Source: Streptomyces griseoluteus (GTDB taxonomy: Bacteria > Actinomycetota > Actinomycetes > Streptomycetales > Streptomycetaceae). From it: a DNA stretch of 64,000 nt. The stretch spans positions 186,001 to 250,000 of the forward strand of contig JOBE01000008.1 in assembly GCA_000717735.1 (NCBI GenBank), written 5' to 3'. This document shows, one piece after another, positions 7,628-16,095 of this stretch. The translations under genes and the position numbers were made by a program. The notes beneath the pieces are model-generated. The model ran no database searches and was not told where the DNA came from. It worked only from the letters and a program-made list of their open reading frames with translations. Each line of letters opens with the position of its first letter. Position 1 is the stretch's first letter.

Positions 7628-10435
7628 GTGTCCACGGCACGGTACGACCCCCTTCGTTCGCCTCGCACCGCGTCTCACAGAAGAGGCAGCACCCTGACTA
7701 CGACTTTCCGAGACCTCGGAATCCTTCCCGAGACGGCCGAGGCCCTTGAGGCCGTCGGCATCGTCAACCCCTTCCCCATCCAGGAGATGACCCTTCCGGT
7801 CGCCCTCACCGGCACCGACGTCATCGGCCAGGCCAAGACCGGCACCGGCAAGACCCTCGGTTTCGGTCTGCCGATCCTGGAGCGCGTGACCGTCCCCATG
7901 GACGTCGAGGCCGGCCGGGCCAAGCCCGAGCAGCTGACCGACGCCCCGCAGGCGCTCGTCGTCGTCCCCACCCGCGAGCTGTGCCAGCAGGTCACCAACG
8001 ACCTCCTGACCGCCGGCAAGGTGCGGAACGTGCGCGTGCTCGCCATCTACGGCGGCCGGGCGTACGAGCCCCAGGTCGAGGCGCTGAAGAAGGGCGTCGA
8101 CGTGATCGTCGGCACCCCCGGCCGTCTGCTCGACCTGGCGGGCCAGCGCAAGCTCGACCTCTCCCACGTCAAGGTCCTCGTCCTGGACGAGGCCGACGAG
8201 ATGCTCGACCTGGGCTTCCTGCCCGACGTCGAGAAGATCATGAACATGCTTCCGGCGAAGCGTCAGACCATGCTGTTCTCGGCCACCATGCCGGGCGCGG
8301 TCATCGGCCTGGCCCGCCGCTACATGTCGCAGCCGACGCACATCCGCGCCACCTCGCCCGACGGCGAGGGCGTGACCGTCGCGAACATCAAGCAGCACGT
8401 CTTCCGCGCGCACAACATGGACAAGCCGGAGATGGTCTCCCGCATCCTGCAGGCCAACGGCCGCGGGCTCGCGATGATCTTCTGCCGCACCAAGCGCACG
8501 GCGGCCGACATCGCCGAGCAGCTGGAGCGTCGCGGCTTCGCCTCCGGCGCGGTCCACGGCGACCTCGGCCAGGGCGCCCGCGAGCAGGCGCTGCGCGCCT
8601 TCCGCAACGGCAAGGTCGACGTGCTCGTCTGCACCGACGTCGCCGCGCGCGGCATCGACGTCGAGGGCGTCACCCACGTCATCAACTACCAGTCGCCCGA
8701 GGACGAGAAGACGTTCCTCCACCGCGTGGGCCGCACCGGCCGCGCGGGCAACAAGGGCACCGCCGTGACCCTGGTCGACTGGGACGACATCCCGCGCTGG
8801 CAGCTCATCAACAAGGCGCTCGGCCTCGACTTCCACGACCCGGTCGAGACGTACTCCAGCTCTCCGCACCTCTTCGAGGAGCTGGACATCCCCGCGGGCA
8901 CCAAGGGCGTCCTGCCCCGCGCCGAGCGCACCCGCGCCGGTCTGGGCGCGGAGGAGCTGGAGGACCTGGGCGAGCCCGGCGGACGCCGTGCGCGCGGCCC
9001 GAAGTCCGACAGGCCCGAGCGCACCGAGGAGCGCCCCGAGCGGACGCGGACCCCGCGTCAGCGCCGGCGCACCCGTGGCGGCGAGTCCGACGCCCCGGTG
9101 TCGGCCGCCCCCGCCGTCGAGACGGTGACGGACGAGGCTCCGGCCGAGTCCGGCCCGCGCACCCCGCGCCGTCGCCGTCGCACCCGCGTCGGTGCCCCGG
9201 GTTCCGCGCCGGCGGGCATCCCGGTCGCCCAGGCGGCTCCGGCGGCCCAGGCGGCTCCGGTCGCCGAGGCCGCTCCGGTCGCCCAGGCGGTCAAGGCGGC
9301 TCCCGTCGCCGCGGTCGCGCAGGTCAAGACCGCTCCCGTCGCCAAGGTCGCCTCGTTCGTGGAGGCCGCCCCGGCCCCGGTCGCCGAGACCCCGGCGGCC
9401 GAGCCGAAGGCCCCCCGCCGTCGTGGCCGTACCGCCGCCCGTCCGGAGGCCGTGAGGGCCACCCCCGTCGCCCCGGCCCCCGTGGCCCAGGAGTCGGCCC
9501 CCGCCCCGCGCCGCCGCCGGCCCCGCGTGGCCCGGCCGGTCGAGGACACCGGTTCGTTCCAGACGGTCGAGACCGCGGCCGCCGCCCTGCGCGCCGCCGC
9601 GGCCGCTCCGGTGGTCGAGGCCGCTCCGGCCCCGGTCGCCGAGGCCCCGGTCGAGGAGCCGAAGAGGGCTCCCCGTCGCCGTACGGCCAAGGCCGTCGCC
9701 GAGCCGGTCGCGGCGTCCGCCGCGACGGCTGTCGCCGCTCCGGTGGTGACCGAGACCGTCGCGCCCGTCGCGGAGGTCGTCGCGCCCGCCGCCGAGGTCA
9801 CGGCCGAGGTTCCCGCGCCGCGCCGCCGTCGTGTGGTGCGCAAGGCCGCCGGTTCGCCGGCCGGTGCCACCGAGGCCGTCGGGACGCTCGTCGTCGAGGC
9901 GGCGCCCGCGCCGGTCGTCGAGGAGGAGCCGAAGAAGCCCGCCCGTCGCCGCGTGGTCCGGAAGGCCGCCGGTTCGCCGGCCGGCTCCGCCCAGGCCGCC
10001 GAGATGGTGATCGTCGCGGAGCCGCTCGCCGTGGCTCCGTCCGCTCCGGTGGTCGAGGCCGCTCCGGCCCCGGTCGCCGAGGCCCCCGTCGCCGAGACCC
10101 CGGTCGAGGAGCCGAAGAAGGCTCCCCGTCGCCGTACGGCCAAGAAGGCCGTCACGGAGCCGGTCGCCGAGACCGCCGCCGCGCCGGTCGCCGAGGAGGC
10201 CCCGAAGGCTCCCCGCCGCCGGGCGGCCAAGAAGACGGTCGCCGCGGAGGCGCCCGACGCCTCCGCGCCGAAGACGCCGGACGCGGCGGACGAGCCGAAG
10301 AAGCCGACGCGTCGCCGTACGACGAAGAAGGCCGCCGAGCCGGTCGTCACGGCTGCCGAGACCGCCACGGCCGAGGCTCCGAAGGCCCCGCGCCGTCGCA
10401 CCACCAAGAAGGCGGCGGCTCAGCCCGAGAGCTGA
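7628..10435 (+). CDS. DEAD-box RNA helicase with long Ala/Pro/Arg-rich C-terminal tail
   Basis: An ATP-dependent RNA helicase, about 935 aa from this GTG. Family similarity begins at TTTFRDLG (codon 7697). All core motifs are present in order: AKTGTGKT, PTREL, VGTPGR, DEAD in VLDEADEMLDLGF, SAT in LFSATMPG, and HRVGRTGRAG. The last 450 or so residues are low-complexity Ala/Val/Pro stretches separated by basic patches (PRRRRRTR, APRRRTAKK, RRRVVRKAAGSPAG twice), likely an unstructured RNA-binding tail. The start is uncertain: GTG at 7628 lacks a spaced ribosome site, while a CTG at 7694 has AGAAGAGG 9 nt upstream and coincides with the conserved start. Probable roles are ribosome assembly or mRNA turnover, RhlE-like. 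Confidence 0.9.
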   Translation: MSTARYDPLRSPRTASHRRGSTLTTTFRDLGILPETAEALEAVGIVNPFPIQEMTLPVALTGTDVIGQAKTGTGKTLGFGLPILERVTVPMDVEAGRAKPEQLTDAPQALVVVPTRELCQQVTNDLLTAGKVRNVRVLAIYGGRAYEPQVEALKKGVDVIVGTPGRLLDLAGQRKLDLSHVKVLVLDEADEMLDLGFLPDVEKIMNMLPAKRQTMLFSATMPGAVIGLARRYMSQPTHIRATSPDGEGVTVANIKQHVFRAHNMDKPEMVSRILQANGRGLAMIFCRTKRTAADIAEQLERRGFASGAVHGDLGQGAREQALRAFRNGKVDVLVCTDVAARGIDVEGVTHVINYQSPEDEKTFLHRVGRTGRAGNKGTAVTLVDWDDIPRWQLINKALGLDFHDPVETYSSSPHLFEELDIPAGTKGVLPRAERTRAGLGAEELEDLGEPGGRRARGPKSDRPERTEERPERTRTPRQRRRTRGGESDAPVSAAPAVETVTDEAPAESGPRTPRRRRRTRVGAPGSAPAGIPVAQAAPAAQAAPVAEAAPVAQAVKAAPVAAVAQVKTAPVAKVASFVEAAPAPVAETPAAEPKAPRRRGRTAARPEAVRATPVAPAPVAQESAPAPRRRRPRVARPVEDTGSFQTVETAAAALRAAAAAPVVEAAPAPVAEAPVEEPKRAPRRRTAKAVAEPVAASAATAVAAPVVTETVAPVAEVVAPAAEVTAEVPAPRRRRVVRKAAGSPAGATEAVGTLVVEAAPAPVVEEEPKKPARRRVVRKAAGSPAGSAQAAEMVIVAEPLAVAPSAPVVEAAPAPVAEAPVAETPVEEPKKAPRRRTAKKAVTEPVAETAAAPVAEEAPKAPRRRAAKKTVAAEAPDASAPKTPDAADEPKKPTRRRTTKKAAEPVVTAAETATAEAPKAPRRRTTKKAAAQPES
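9640..10175 (+). repeat. imperfect coding repeats in the helicase tail
   Basis: Two long imperfect copies of an Ala/Pro block (ggccgctccggccccggtcg start) at about 9618 and 10059, each followed by GAGGAGCCGAAGA and a CCCCGTCGCCG patch. The unit RRRVVRKAAGSPAG is encoded at both about 9825 and 9946. Expected to be variable between strains. Confidence 0.6.
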
Positions 10436-10449
10436 TCCCGTCCGTCTCA

Positions 10450-10491
10450 CCACTGCGGCCCGGCCCCTCACGAGGGGCCGGGCCGCAGTGG
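10450..10491 (+). terminator. terminator after DEAD helicase
   Basis: A perfect 18-bp stem (10450-10467 with 10474-10491) and a 6-nt loop. There is no T-run, which is common for Streptomyces terminators. Confidence 0.85.
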
Positions 10492-10538
10492 CGTCCACCG
10501 ACCGCCCCGGCGGGGCGGCCTCCGGTTACAGTCCAGAT

Positions 10539-11438
10539 ATGAGCAAGCCCCGGTCCCTCGTCCTGCCGCCCCGCACTCGCGCCCGCCCGCTGGTGACCGC
10601 GCGGGGCGACTTCGCCGCGCTCGACACGGAGCCGCTGGGCGAGCGGCGCGGGACGGTGCTGCTGCTGCCCGGGTTCACCGGCAGCAAGGAGGACTTCCTG
10701 GCGCTCCTCGGCCCGTTGAGCGAGGCCGGGTACCGGGCCGTGGCCGTCGACGGGCGGGGCCAGTACGAGTCCCGGGGCTCCCGGGGCCGGGCCGCGTACC
10801 GCCGCAGGGCGCTCGCGCTCGACGCGGTGGCGCAGGCCTCGGCGCTCGGCGACGGTCCCGTCCATCTGCTGGGCCACTCCTTCGGAGGCCTCGTGGCCCG
10901 TGAGGCCGCGTCGGTCGCGCCGGCCGCCTTCCTCTCCCTCACCCTGCTCTCCTCGGGGCCCGGCCGGGTCGCGAGGTCGCAGCGGATCCGGGTGCGGGTG
11001 CTGCGCGGCTCGCTCGCGCTGCTGCCGAAGGAACGGGTGTGGCAGGCGATGTGCTGGCTGGACAGCCGGGGCGAGGAGCCGGACACGGATGACGCCCCGC
11101 AGCTCGCGGGCTTCCTCGAACGGCGCTGGATGCGCACCCGCATCGCCCAACTGTCGGGCGCAGGGCGGCTGTTGCTCGACCGTCGGGACGGTACGGAAGA
11201 GCTGCTCGCGCTGCGGACGCCGCTGCACATCGCCTACGGGGCGGACGAGATGGTCTGGCCCGTCGCCGACCTGGCCGCGGCGGCGGCCCGCACCGGCGCG
11301 CACCACACGGTGGTGGCGGGCGCCGGCCACTCCCCCAACGTGTCGCACGCGCGGGAGCTGGCCGACCGCCTCACCGCGTTCTGGGAACGGGCGGCCACCG
11401 TCGGGACCGTGGGCAACGGGGTCAGAACTGCGCCTTGA
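10539..11438 (+). CDS. alpha/beta-fold hydrolase
   Basis: A 299-aa hydrolase with LPGFTGSKEDF (oxyanion hole), GHSFGG nucleophile elbow, acid in YGADEMVW and His in GAGHSPNV. The ATG at 10539 (MSKPRS) is chosen because a TACAGT -10-like hexamer lies just upstream (about 10527-10532) with no room for a ribosome site, suggesting a leaderless mRNA; the longer open frame would start inside the preceding terminator. It ends in a 17-bp tail-to-tail overlap with the convergent NYN gene. Substrate unknown. Confidence 0.85.
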   Translation: MSKPRSLVLPPRTRARPLVTARGDFAALDTEPLGERRGTVLLLPGFTGSKEDFLALLGPLSEAGYRAVAVDGRGQYESRGSRGRAAYRRRALALDAVAQASALGDGPVHLLGHSFGGLVAREAASVAPAAFLSLTLLSSGPGRVARSQRIRVRVLRGSLALLPKERVWQAMCWLDSRGEEPDTDDAPQLAGFLERRWMRTRIAQLSGAGRLLLDRRDGTEELLALRTPLHIAYGADEMVWPVADLAAAAARTGAHHTVVAGAGHSPNVSHARELADRLTAFWERAATVGTVGNGVRTAP

Positions 11439-12351
11439 GGTGCTGCCAGAAGCCGTCCCGCAGGGAGCGCCTGAGCGAGGCGTGGCCGCGCAGGGAGCGG
11501 CTGAGCAGTCGTTCCGCCTCGACGAGCAGGTCCTGGTCGACGGGTCCCGGAAGGTAGGGCGCACTCGGGAGGAGTTCGGCGAGCCGGTCCCGGCCGCGCT
11601 CGCCGAGCCAGGTCGCCGCGATCTGGGCGCCCACGAAGCGCACCTCCTCGCGGGAGGGCGGCGGCTCGCCCTCGTTCTCGTACGTGGTGACGGGGCGGCG
11701 GGTGACGTACGGGCGGCAGAAGTCCAGCTCGAAGGTGCGCTGGCTGTCGACCTCCCAGAGGAGCGCCTCGGCCTGGTTGCGTCCCTCGCCGGCCTCGATG
11801 CCCCAGAGGTGGACGCGGGCGCCGTAGCCCTGGGCCGCCTCGACGGCCGAGACGAGGTCCTCGTCGCCGCCGACGAGGGCGGCGTCGCTGATGGCGCGGT
11901 GGCGGGCGAGGGACTCCAGGTCCGTGCGGATGAGGGAGTCGACGCCCTTCTGCTGGTTGTTGGCGTTGAGGTTGCCGAGGCGGACCTTGACGTCGGGGAG
12001 TTCGGCGATGGCCTGCTGCTCGGGGGTGTGGATGCGGCGCCTGGCGCCGTCGTACCAGTAGACGCGGAGCAGTCTGCTGTCGGCGAAGATCGTGCGGGCC
12101 TTGTCGATGAAGGCCTCGATGAGGCCCTCGGCGTCGAGGTCGAAGGAGCGCCGGTCCTCGGTTCCCACCACCAGCAACCCGGCCGCAGCATGGACGTAAC
12201 CTGCGTCGACGAAGATGGCGTGGGTGGAGGGCGTCTTGGCGACCTCGGCCAGCATCCGCTGGAGGAGCTCATTGGTGCGCTCCACGCGCGCGTCGAGTGC
12301 GCGAAGGCGGGCGTCGGTCTCGGTCACCTGGGCGGTGTCTGCGTCGTTCAT
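11422..12351 (-). CDS. NYN/PIN-like domain protein (putative ribonuclease)
   Basis: A 309-aa protein. After a coiled-coil-like start (LRALDARVERTNELLQRML) comes an NYN domain: FVDAGYVHAAAGLL carries the first acidic residue, YWYDGA the middle strand, KGVDSLIRTDL the second acidic site and AALVGGDEDLVSAVE the third. This arrangement of Asp residues is that of the PIN-like nuclease fold, so RNA cleavage is likely but the target is unknown. The ATG at 12351 has GAGG upstream; a GTG at 12390 would add 13 residues but its GGAGG is too close. Divergent from the 50-aa gene across an AT-rich palindromic region. Confidence 0.8.
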   Translation of the reverse strand: MNDADTAQVTETDARLRALDARVERTNELLQRMLAEVAKTPSTHAIFVDAGYVHAAAGLLVVGTEDRRSFDLDAEGLIEAFIDKARTIFADSRLLRVYWYDGARRRIHTPEQQAIAELPDVKVRLGNLNANNQQKGVDSLIRTDLESLARHRAISDAALVGGDEDLVSAVEAAQGYGARVHLWGIEAGEGRNQAEALLWEVDSQRTFELDFCRPYVTRRPVTTYENEGEPPPSREEVRFVGAQIAATWLGERGRDRLAELLPSAPYLPGPVDQDLLVEAERLLSRSLRGHASLRRSLRDGFWQHLKAQF

Positions 12352-12427
12352 ACGGGCCTCATTGTCCGCTCCTGGGGGGCCCGCCGCCACATCCTCCTAC
12401 CCGGTAGTAGTTAGCAATCCAAAAATT

Positions 12428-12444
12428 TTCCTTAGCGTAAGGAA
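12428..12444. promoter_or_regulatory. perfect palindrome TTCCTTA-GCG-TAAGGAA
   Basis: A perfect 7+7 inverted repeat with a 3-nt centre in an AT-rich island between divergent genes, directly beside an A5T4 tract. It has the look of a dimeric repressor operator. It does not match the DmdR/IdeR or LexA boxes I know. Confidence 0.6.
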
Positions 12445-12449
12445 TGTTT

Positions 12450-12476
12450 GTAGGGGCCACCTCGTTGTACCCCTAC
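12450..12476. promoter_or_regulatory. second inverted repeat GTAGGGG-N13-CCCCTAC
   Basis: Perfect 7-bp arms at 12450-12456 and 12470-12476. It lies 5 nt from the palindrome at 12428 and 50 nt before the start of the 50-aa gene. Either an operator half-site pair or a leader hairpin. Confidence 0.5.
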
Positions 12477-12526
12477 GTAACGCAGTTCTCCATCAGGAGG
12501 ATCAACTCAGACGAAGGGAGAAGCCT

Positions 12527-12679
12527 GTGCGCTTCGAAATCCTGCGACTCGACGACATCGACGGCACGCCCGTCGACCGGACCGTCGTGGACGCCGCCTC
12601 CGTCAACCGGATCGTGCAGCAGGCCGCATCGATCGGCCAGCGCATCTGGATCCGCCCCGCCGAGACCTCGGCCTCGTAA
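12527..12679 (+). CDS. 50-aa conserved hypothetical protein
   Basis: Begins at a GTG with AAGGGAG upstream. The sequence (VRFEILRLDDIDG, then VNRIVQQAASIGQRIWIRP) predicts beta-alpha-beta secondary structure. I recognise it as a small protein of unknown function recurrent in Streptomyces. The palindromic promoter region suggests tight regulation. It is followed by a hairpin shared with the convergent marC gene. Confidence 0.75.
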   Translation: MRFEILRLDDIDGTPVDRTVVDAASVNRIVQQAASIGQRIWIRPAETSAS

Positions 12680-12706
12680 CACGCCAGGTCCACACCACGC
12701 ACCGCG

Positions 12707-12746
12707 CCCCCGCACGGACTCCGCAGCAGCGGAATCCGTACGGGGG
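12707..12746 (-). terminator. bidirectional-looking hairpin between 50-aa gene and marC
   Basis: 18-nt arms (12707-12724 and 12729-12746) with two C/A mismatches on the plus strand that become G-U pairs in minus-strand RNA, so it is best as the marC terminator. Confidence 0.75.
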
Positions 12747-12791
12747 CGCAGTGGCGTCCGGGGTGCCGGACGCGCGTCGGACGGGCGCCGG

Positions 12792-13397
12792 TCAGGCGTT
12801 CTGGATCACCTGGGTGACGCCGTTGATGATCTGCTGCACCGCGATGGCGGAGAGCATCATGCCGGCGAGCCGGGTCACCAGGACCACGCCGCCGTCCTTG
12901 ATGACCCGGATGATCACCAGCGAGTACCGCATGGTCAGCCAGAGCACGACGTGCATGGCGACGATGGCGGCCCAGACGGAGACCTGCGCGGCGGCGCCGT
13001 CGGCGTTCTGCACGGCGAGGATGACCGAGACGATCGCGCCGGGGCCGGCGAGCAGCGGCATGCCGAGCGGCACCAGGGCGACGTTCACGTCCTTGGTCTG
13101 CTTCGGTTCGTCGGTCTTGCCTGTGAGCAGGTCGAGCGCGATGAGCAGCAGCAGGAGACCTCCCGCGATCATCAGCGCGGGGACGGAGACGTGCAGGTAG
13201 TCGAGGATCTGCTGGCCGAGGATGCCGAAGACGGTGATGACGCCGAAGGCCACGGCGACGGCCTGCCAGGCCATCCGGCGCTGCACCTTGGCCGGGCGGC
13301 CGGAGGTGAGGGCGAGGAAGATCGGGGTGATCCCGGGGGGATCCATGATGACGAAGAGGGTCAGGAACAGCGAGCCGAAGACGGCGACGTCGAACAC
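12792..13397 (-). CDS. MarC family integral membrane protein
   Basis: A 201-aa protein with about six hydrophobic helices and the family hallmarks FLTLFVIMDPPG near the N-terminus and PLLAGPGAIVSVI in the middle. GTG start. MarC proteins were once linked to multiple antibiotic resistance but transport substrates are not established. Upstream lies a 334-nt gap, and it probably has its own promoter there. Confidence 0.88.
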   Translation of the reverse strand: MFDVAVFGSLFLTLFVIMDPPGITPIFLALTSGRPAKVQRRMAWQAVAVAFGVITVFGILGQQILDYLHVSVPALMIAGGLLLLLIALDLLTGKTDEPKQTKDVNVALVPLGMPLLAGPGAIVSVILAVQNADGAAAQVSVWAAIVAMHVVLWLTMRYSLVIIRVIKDGGVVLVTRLAGMMLSAIAVQQIINGVTQVIQNA

Positions 13398-13731
13398 GGT
13401 GGGGTGCCTTGCCGGAGAGGTGGAACGGTGGGGTGTCGCCCATGCCGCCGGAATGCGGGATTCCGCCGGGAGGGCAGGGTGAGCGCCGCCGCCGTACGGC
13501 AGGAGCCGTACGCGGCAACGCCAGCGATACGCGGGTGGGCGGGCGCACGTCGCACGGGGCGGCGGGCACGACGGGCCTGCCGCCGGAGCGGTGCGACGGC
13601 GGGAACGGGCGGAGAGAGTCGGCCCGGACCGGAGAAGGCCCGGTCAGGACCGGACGGAGCCCGACCCGGGACCGTACGGAGGTTCGCCCGCGACCAGGCC
13701 CGGTCCTGAGGACCAGGACCGGGACCAGCCC
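13398..13731. other. intergenic region between PHP gene and marC
   Basis: Apart from a terminator-like hairpin at 13699-13723 (10-bp arms CCCGGTCCTG / CAGGACCGGG, serving the PHP gene), it is GC-rich with many short inverted repeats and no gene with a credible start and codon pattern. The marC promoter must lie in its left part, but no clear hexamers are visible. Confidence 0.5.
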
Positions 13732-14595
13732 TTAGACGGTGATTCCCCCCGCGCCGGGCACGGGAAAGGCCCCGGCGGCGCGGCGGGTGATCTCGCCGTA
13801 GATCTCGGGGTCGGTCGTGTACTCGCCGAGGCGGCAGGTCTTGCGGCTGCCGTGGTAGTCGCTGGAGCCCGTGGTCAGCAGACCGAGCTCCTTCGCGAGC
13901 CCGCGCAGCCGCGCGCGCGTCGCCTCGTCGTGGTCCATGTGGTCGACCTCGATGCCGTCGAGCCCGGCCTCGGCGAGCCGGGCTATCGAGGCCTCGGGCA
14001 GCACCTGGCCGCGCTTGACGGCGAGCGGGTGCGCGAAGACGGTGACCCCGCCGGCCGCCTTGACCAGGCGGATCGCGTCGACCGGGTCCAGTTCGTGCTT
14101 CTCGGCGTACGCCCGGCCGCCGTCGGCGAGCCACTCGGGAGTGAACGCCCCCGACACGTCGGGTACGGCGCCGAGCTCGACGAGGGCCTCCGCGATGTGC
14201 GGGCGGCCCACGGAGCCGTCGCCCGCGATCCGGGCGACCTGCTCCCAGGTGACGGGGACGCCGAGCTCCTGGAGCTTGCCGACCATGGTCCGCGCGCGCG
14301 GCACCCGGTCGTCCCTGACGAGCTCGCGCTCGGCGAGGAGCGCGGGCTCCAGGGGGTCGAAGAGGTAGGCGAGCATGTGCAGGCCGATGCCGTCGATCCG
14401 GCAGGACAGCTCGGCGCCGGTGACGAGGGTCAGCCCCTCGGGCAGCGCCTCGATCGCCTCGGCGTGGCCGCGGGTGGTGTCGTGGTCCGTGAGGGCGACG
14501 ACGTCGAGTCCGGCGGCCGCGGCGTTCCGTACGAGTTCGGCCGGGGAGTCCGTACCGTCGGATGCCGTGGAGTGGGTGTGCAGATCGATGCGCAC
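13732..14595 (-). CDS. PHP-domain phosphoesterase
   Basis: A 287-aa metal-dependent phosphoesterase. The N-terminal motif RIDLHTHSTASDG and ALTDHDT supply metal ligands, followed by TGAELSC, GRPHIAEAL, FAHPL and TTGSSDYHG, i.e. all the PHP motifs. Related proteins such as YciV/TrpH hydrolyse 3',5'-nucleoside bisphosphates or short RNA 5' ends. ATG start at 14595. Standalone transcription unit. Confidence 0.85.
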   Translation of the reverse strand: MRIDLHTHSTASDGTDSPAELVRNAAAAGLDVVALTDHDTTRGHAEAIEALPEGLTLVTGAELSCRIDGIGLHMLAYLFDPLEPALLAERELVRDDRVPRARTMVGKLQELGVPVTWEQVARIAGDGSVGRPHIAEALVELGAVPDVSGAFTPEWLADGGRAYAEKHELDPVDAIRLVKAAGGVTVFAHPLAVKRGQVLPEASIARLAEAGLDGIEVDHMDHDEATRARLRGLAKELGLLTTGSSDYHGSRKTCRLGEYTTDPEIYGEITRRAAGAFPVPGAGGITV

Positions 14596-14729
14596 GACGC
14601 GGACTCCAGGAACTCGGCACGGACGAGGGGACGCTCCAGCATAACGGGCGAATCGAACACGCCCGTACGGAACGTCACGACCCGATCAGGCCGGGTCCGG
14701 CCTCATCCGGCCTCGCCCCGAAGCAGGCC

Positions 14730-15368
14730 CTAACCGAGCAGCCTCGGCGTCAGCGCCCCGCACGGCAGCAGTTCGACCTCGGCGCCCGCGTCCCGCAGGT
14801 CCGTCAGGACCAGTTCGTCGTACATCAGGAGGCCGGACTGCTCGGGCCAGACGATCGCCCACAGCCAGAGGCCGCGCGCCTCGCCCGCGAAGACCGCGCG
14901 GTCGTGGGGCGTGCCGTTGACGTGCCAGAGCGGGGTGGGACGCCCGGCGGCGAGCACCTTCGTCTGCGGGGGTTTGTCGATCGCCATGCCGGGACCCGGG
15001 TCCGGGCCGTCGATGCCGGCGTACCGCGCCCCGAGGCCGACTCCCAGCTCCTCCGCGATCAGCAGCAGCTCGCCGATTCCGCCGAGCGGTCCCGGTCCCG
15101 AGCAGGCCACGGCGGTCGCCCGGCCTCCGCTGCGGTCGTCACCGGCGTACGCCACTCCGGTGAAGAGCCAGCCGACGGGCAGGGGCCACGGCATCCACAC
15201 CGGCACCTGGGACCGGTGCACGACGACGCCGAGAGCCTCGACACTGGGCGGGATCACGGGCTGGAGCGGGTGCACCGCGCCGTGCACGTCGCACTGCCAG
15301 GAGTCGGCGAACAGCCCGGGCGCCCTGACCCGGCCACCACACTTCGGACAACTGGGTTCGCCCCTCAT
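14730..15368 (-). CDS. DUF6758 zinc-ribbon protein
   Basis: A 212-aa protein starting MRGEPSCPKCGGRV, with CxxC followed by WQCDVH, a likely N-terminal zinc ribbon. The rest is Trp/Pro/Gly-rich, with a repeated pattern of beta strands and no membrane helices. ATG at 15368 preferred; a TTG three codons upstream is possible. I recall it as the DUF6758 family of Streptomyces, always near the PHP and SUFU-domain genes. Function unknown. Confidence 0.75.
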   Translation of the reverse strand: MRGEPSCPKCGGRVRAPGLFADSWQCDVHGAVHPLQPVIPPSVEALGVVVHRSQVPVWMPWPLPVGWLFTGVAYAGDDRSGGRATAVACSGPGPLGGIGELLLIAEELGVGLGARYAGIDGPDPGPGMAIDKPPQTKVLAAGRPTPLWHVNGTPHDRAVFAGEARGLWLWAIVWPEQSGLLMYDELVLTDLRDAGAEVELLPCGALTPRLLG

Positions 15369-15510
15369 AGGGCTCAACGGTCCTACCCCTGGGCCCCGGC
15401 GTCAAGGACGATCACCGACGATCACCCGTCCGGCCCGTGCCGTTCACCCTGGGTCGCCGGGCGGGATCCCGCCCGGCGCGGACGCACGCGGCCGCACCGC
15501 GGCCCGGGGC

Positions 15511-16095
15511 TCAGTCCAGGTCCACGGACCGGCGCAGCGGATCGCGCAGGTCGGTGCCCTTCGCCAGCCAGCGTTCCTCCAGCGCCTGTGCCCCGTGCAC
15601 CCGCTTCCACGCGGCCTCGTTCGAGGTCATCGGGAGCAGCGGCAGGAAGCGCACCGGGTCCATCGGCCCGTCGAGTTCCAGGTCCTCGACCAGGCCGCCG
15701 GACTCGGCGACCAGGACGGAGCTGAAGGCGGCGCCCGGCCAGAGCGGCTCTCCGACGTCGAGCGAGGCGCCGGGGGCGACGATGACGCCCTCGACCTGAG
15801 GAGTGGAGGCGAGGACGGCGAGCGGGCGCAGCACCTTGTCGGTGTCGGCGGGTCCGGCCCGTACCGTCAGGACGAGCTCGGCGCGCGGGCCTTTCACCGG
15901 GTCGGCGAGCGCGGCGGTCGGGTCGGCCATCGGCTGGGCCGACATCCCGAGCGTCGCGTACCGCACGAGGTCTCCGTCGATGAAGCGGAGTACCTCGATC
16001 CGGTCCGTGCCGAGAAACGTCACCGCGGCCCGCGCGTCCGGTTCACCGAGCGCCGTACGCAACCGGGCCTCGACCAGAGCAAGAACTTGTCCCAT
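15511..16095 (-). CDS. suppressor-of-fused (SUFU) domain protein
   Basis: A 194-aa protein starting MGQVLALVEARLR. The core strand pattern with YATLGMSAQPM, ELVLTVR, LPLLPMTSNEAAWKRVHGA and a C-terminal LxDPLRRSVDL matches bacterial SUFU-domain proteins, often found in polymorphic-toxin immunity or as standalone housekeeping copies. No toxin gene is nearby, so immunity is not suggested here. The longer open frame begins inside the corA upstream region and lacks a ribosome site. Confidence 0.75.
   Translation of the reverse strand: MGQVLALVEARLRTALGEPDARAAVTFLGTDRIEVLRFIDGDLVRYATLGMSAQPMADPTAALADPVKGPRAELVLTVRAGPADTDKVLRPLAVLASTPQVEGVIVAPGASLDVGEPLWPGAAFSSVLVAESGGLVEDLELDGPMDPVRFLPLLPMTSNEAAWKRVHGAQALEERWLAKGTDLRDPLRRSVDLD

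Noticed and set aside
7364..10498. 1044-codon open frame opposite the DEAD helicase
   Set aside because: Mirror of a GC-rich gene; product is Arg/Gly/Leu-rich nonsense without domains or ribosome site.
13409..13735. 108-codon plus-strand ORF upstream of marC
   Set aside because: Composition like non-coding DNA and it overlaps a terminator hairpin; no ribosome site.
15511..16095. SUFU-domain protein as toxin immunity
   Set aside because: No polymorphic toxin, secretion gene or other immunity gene nearby.
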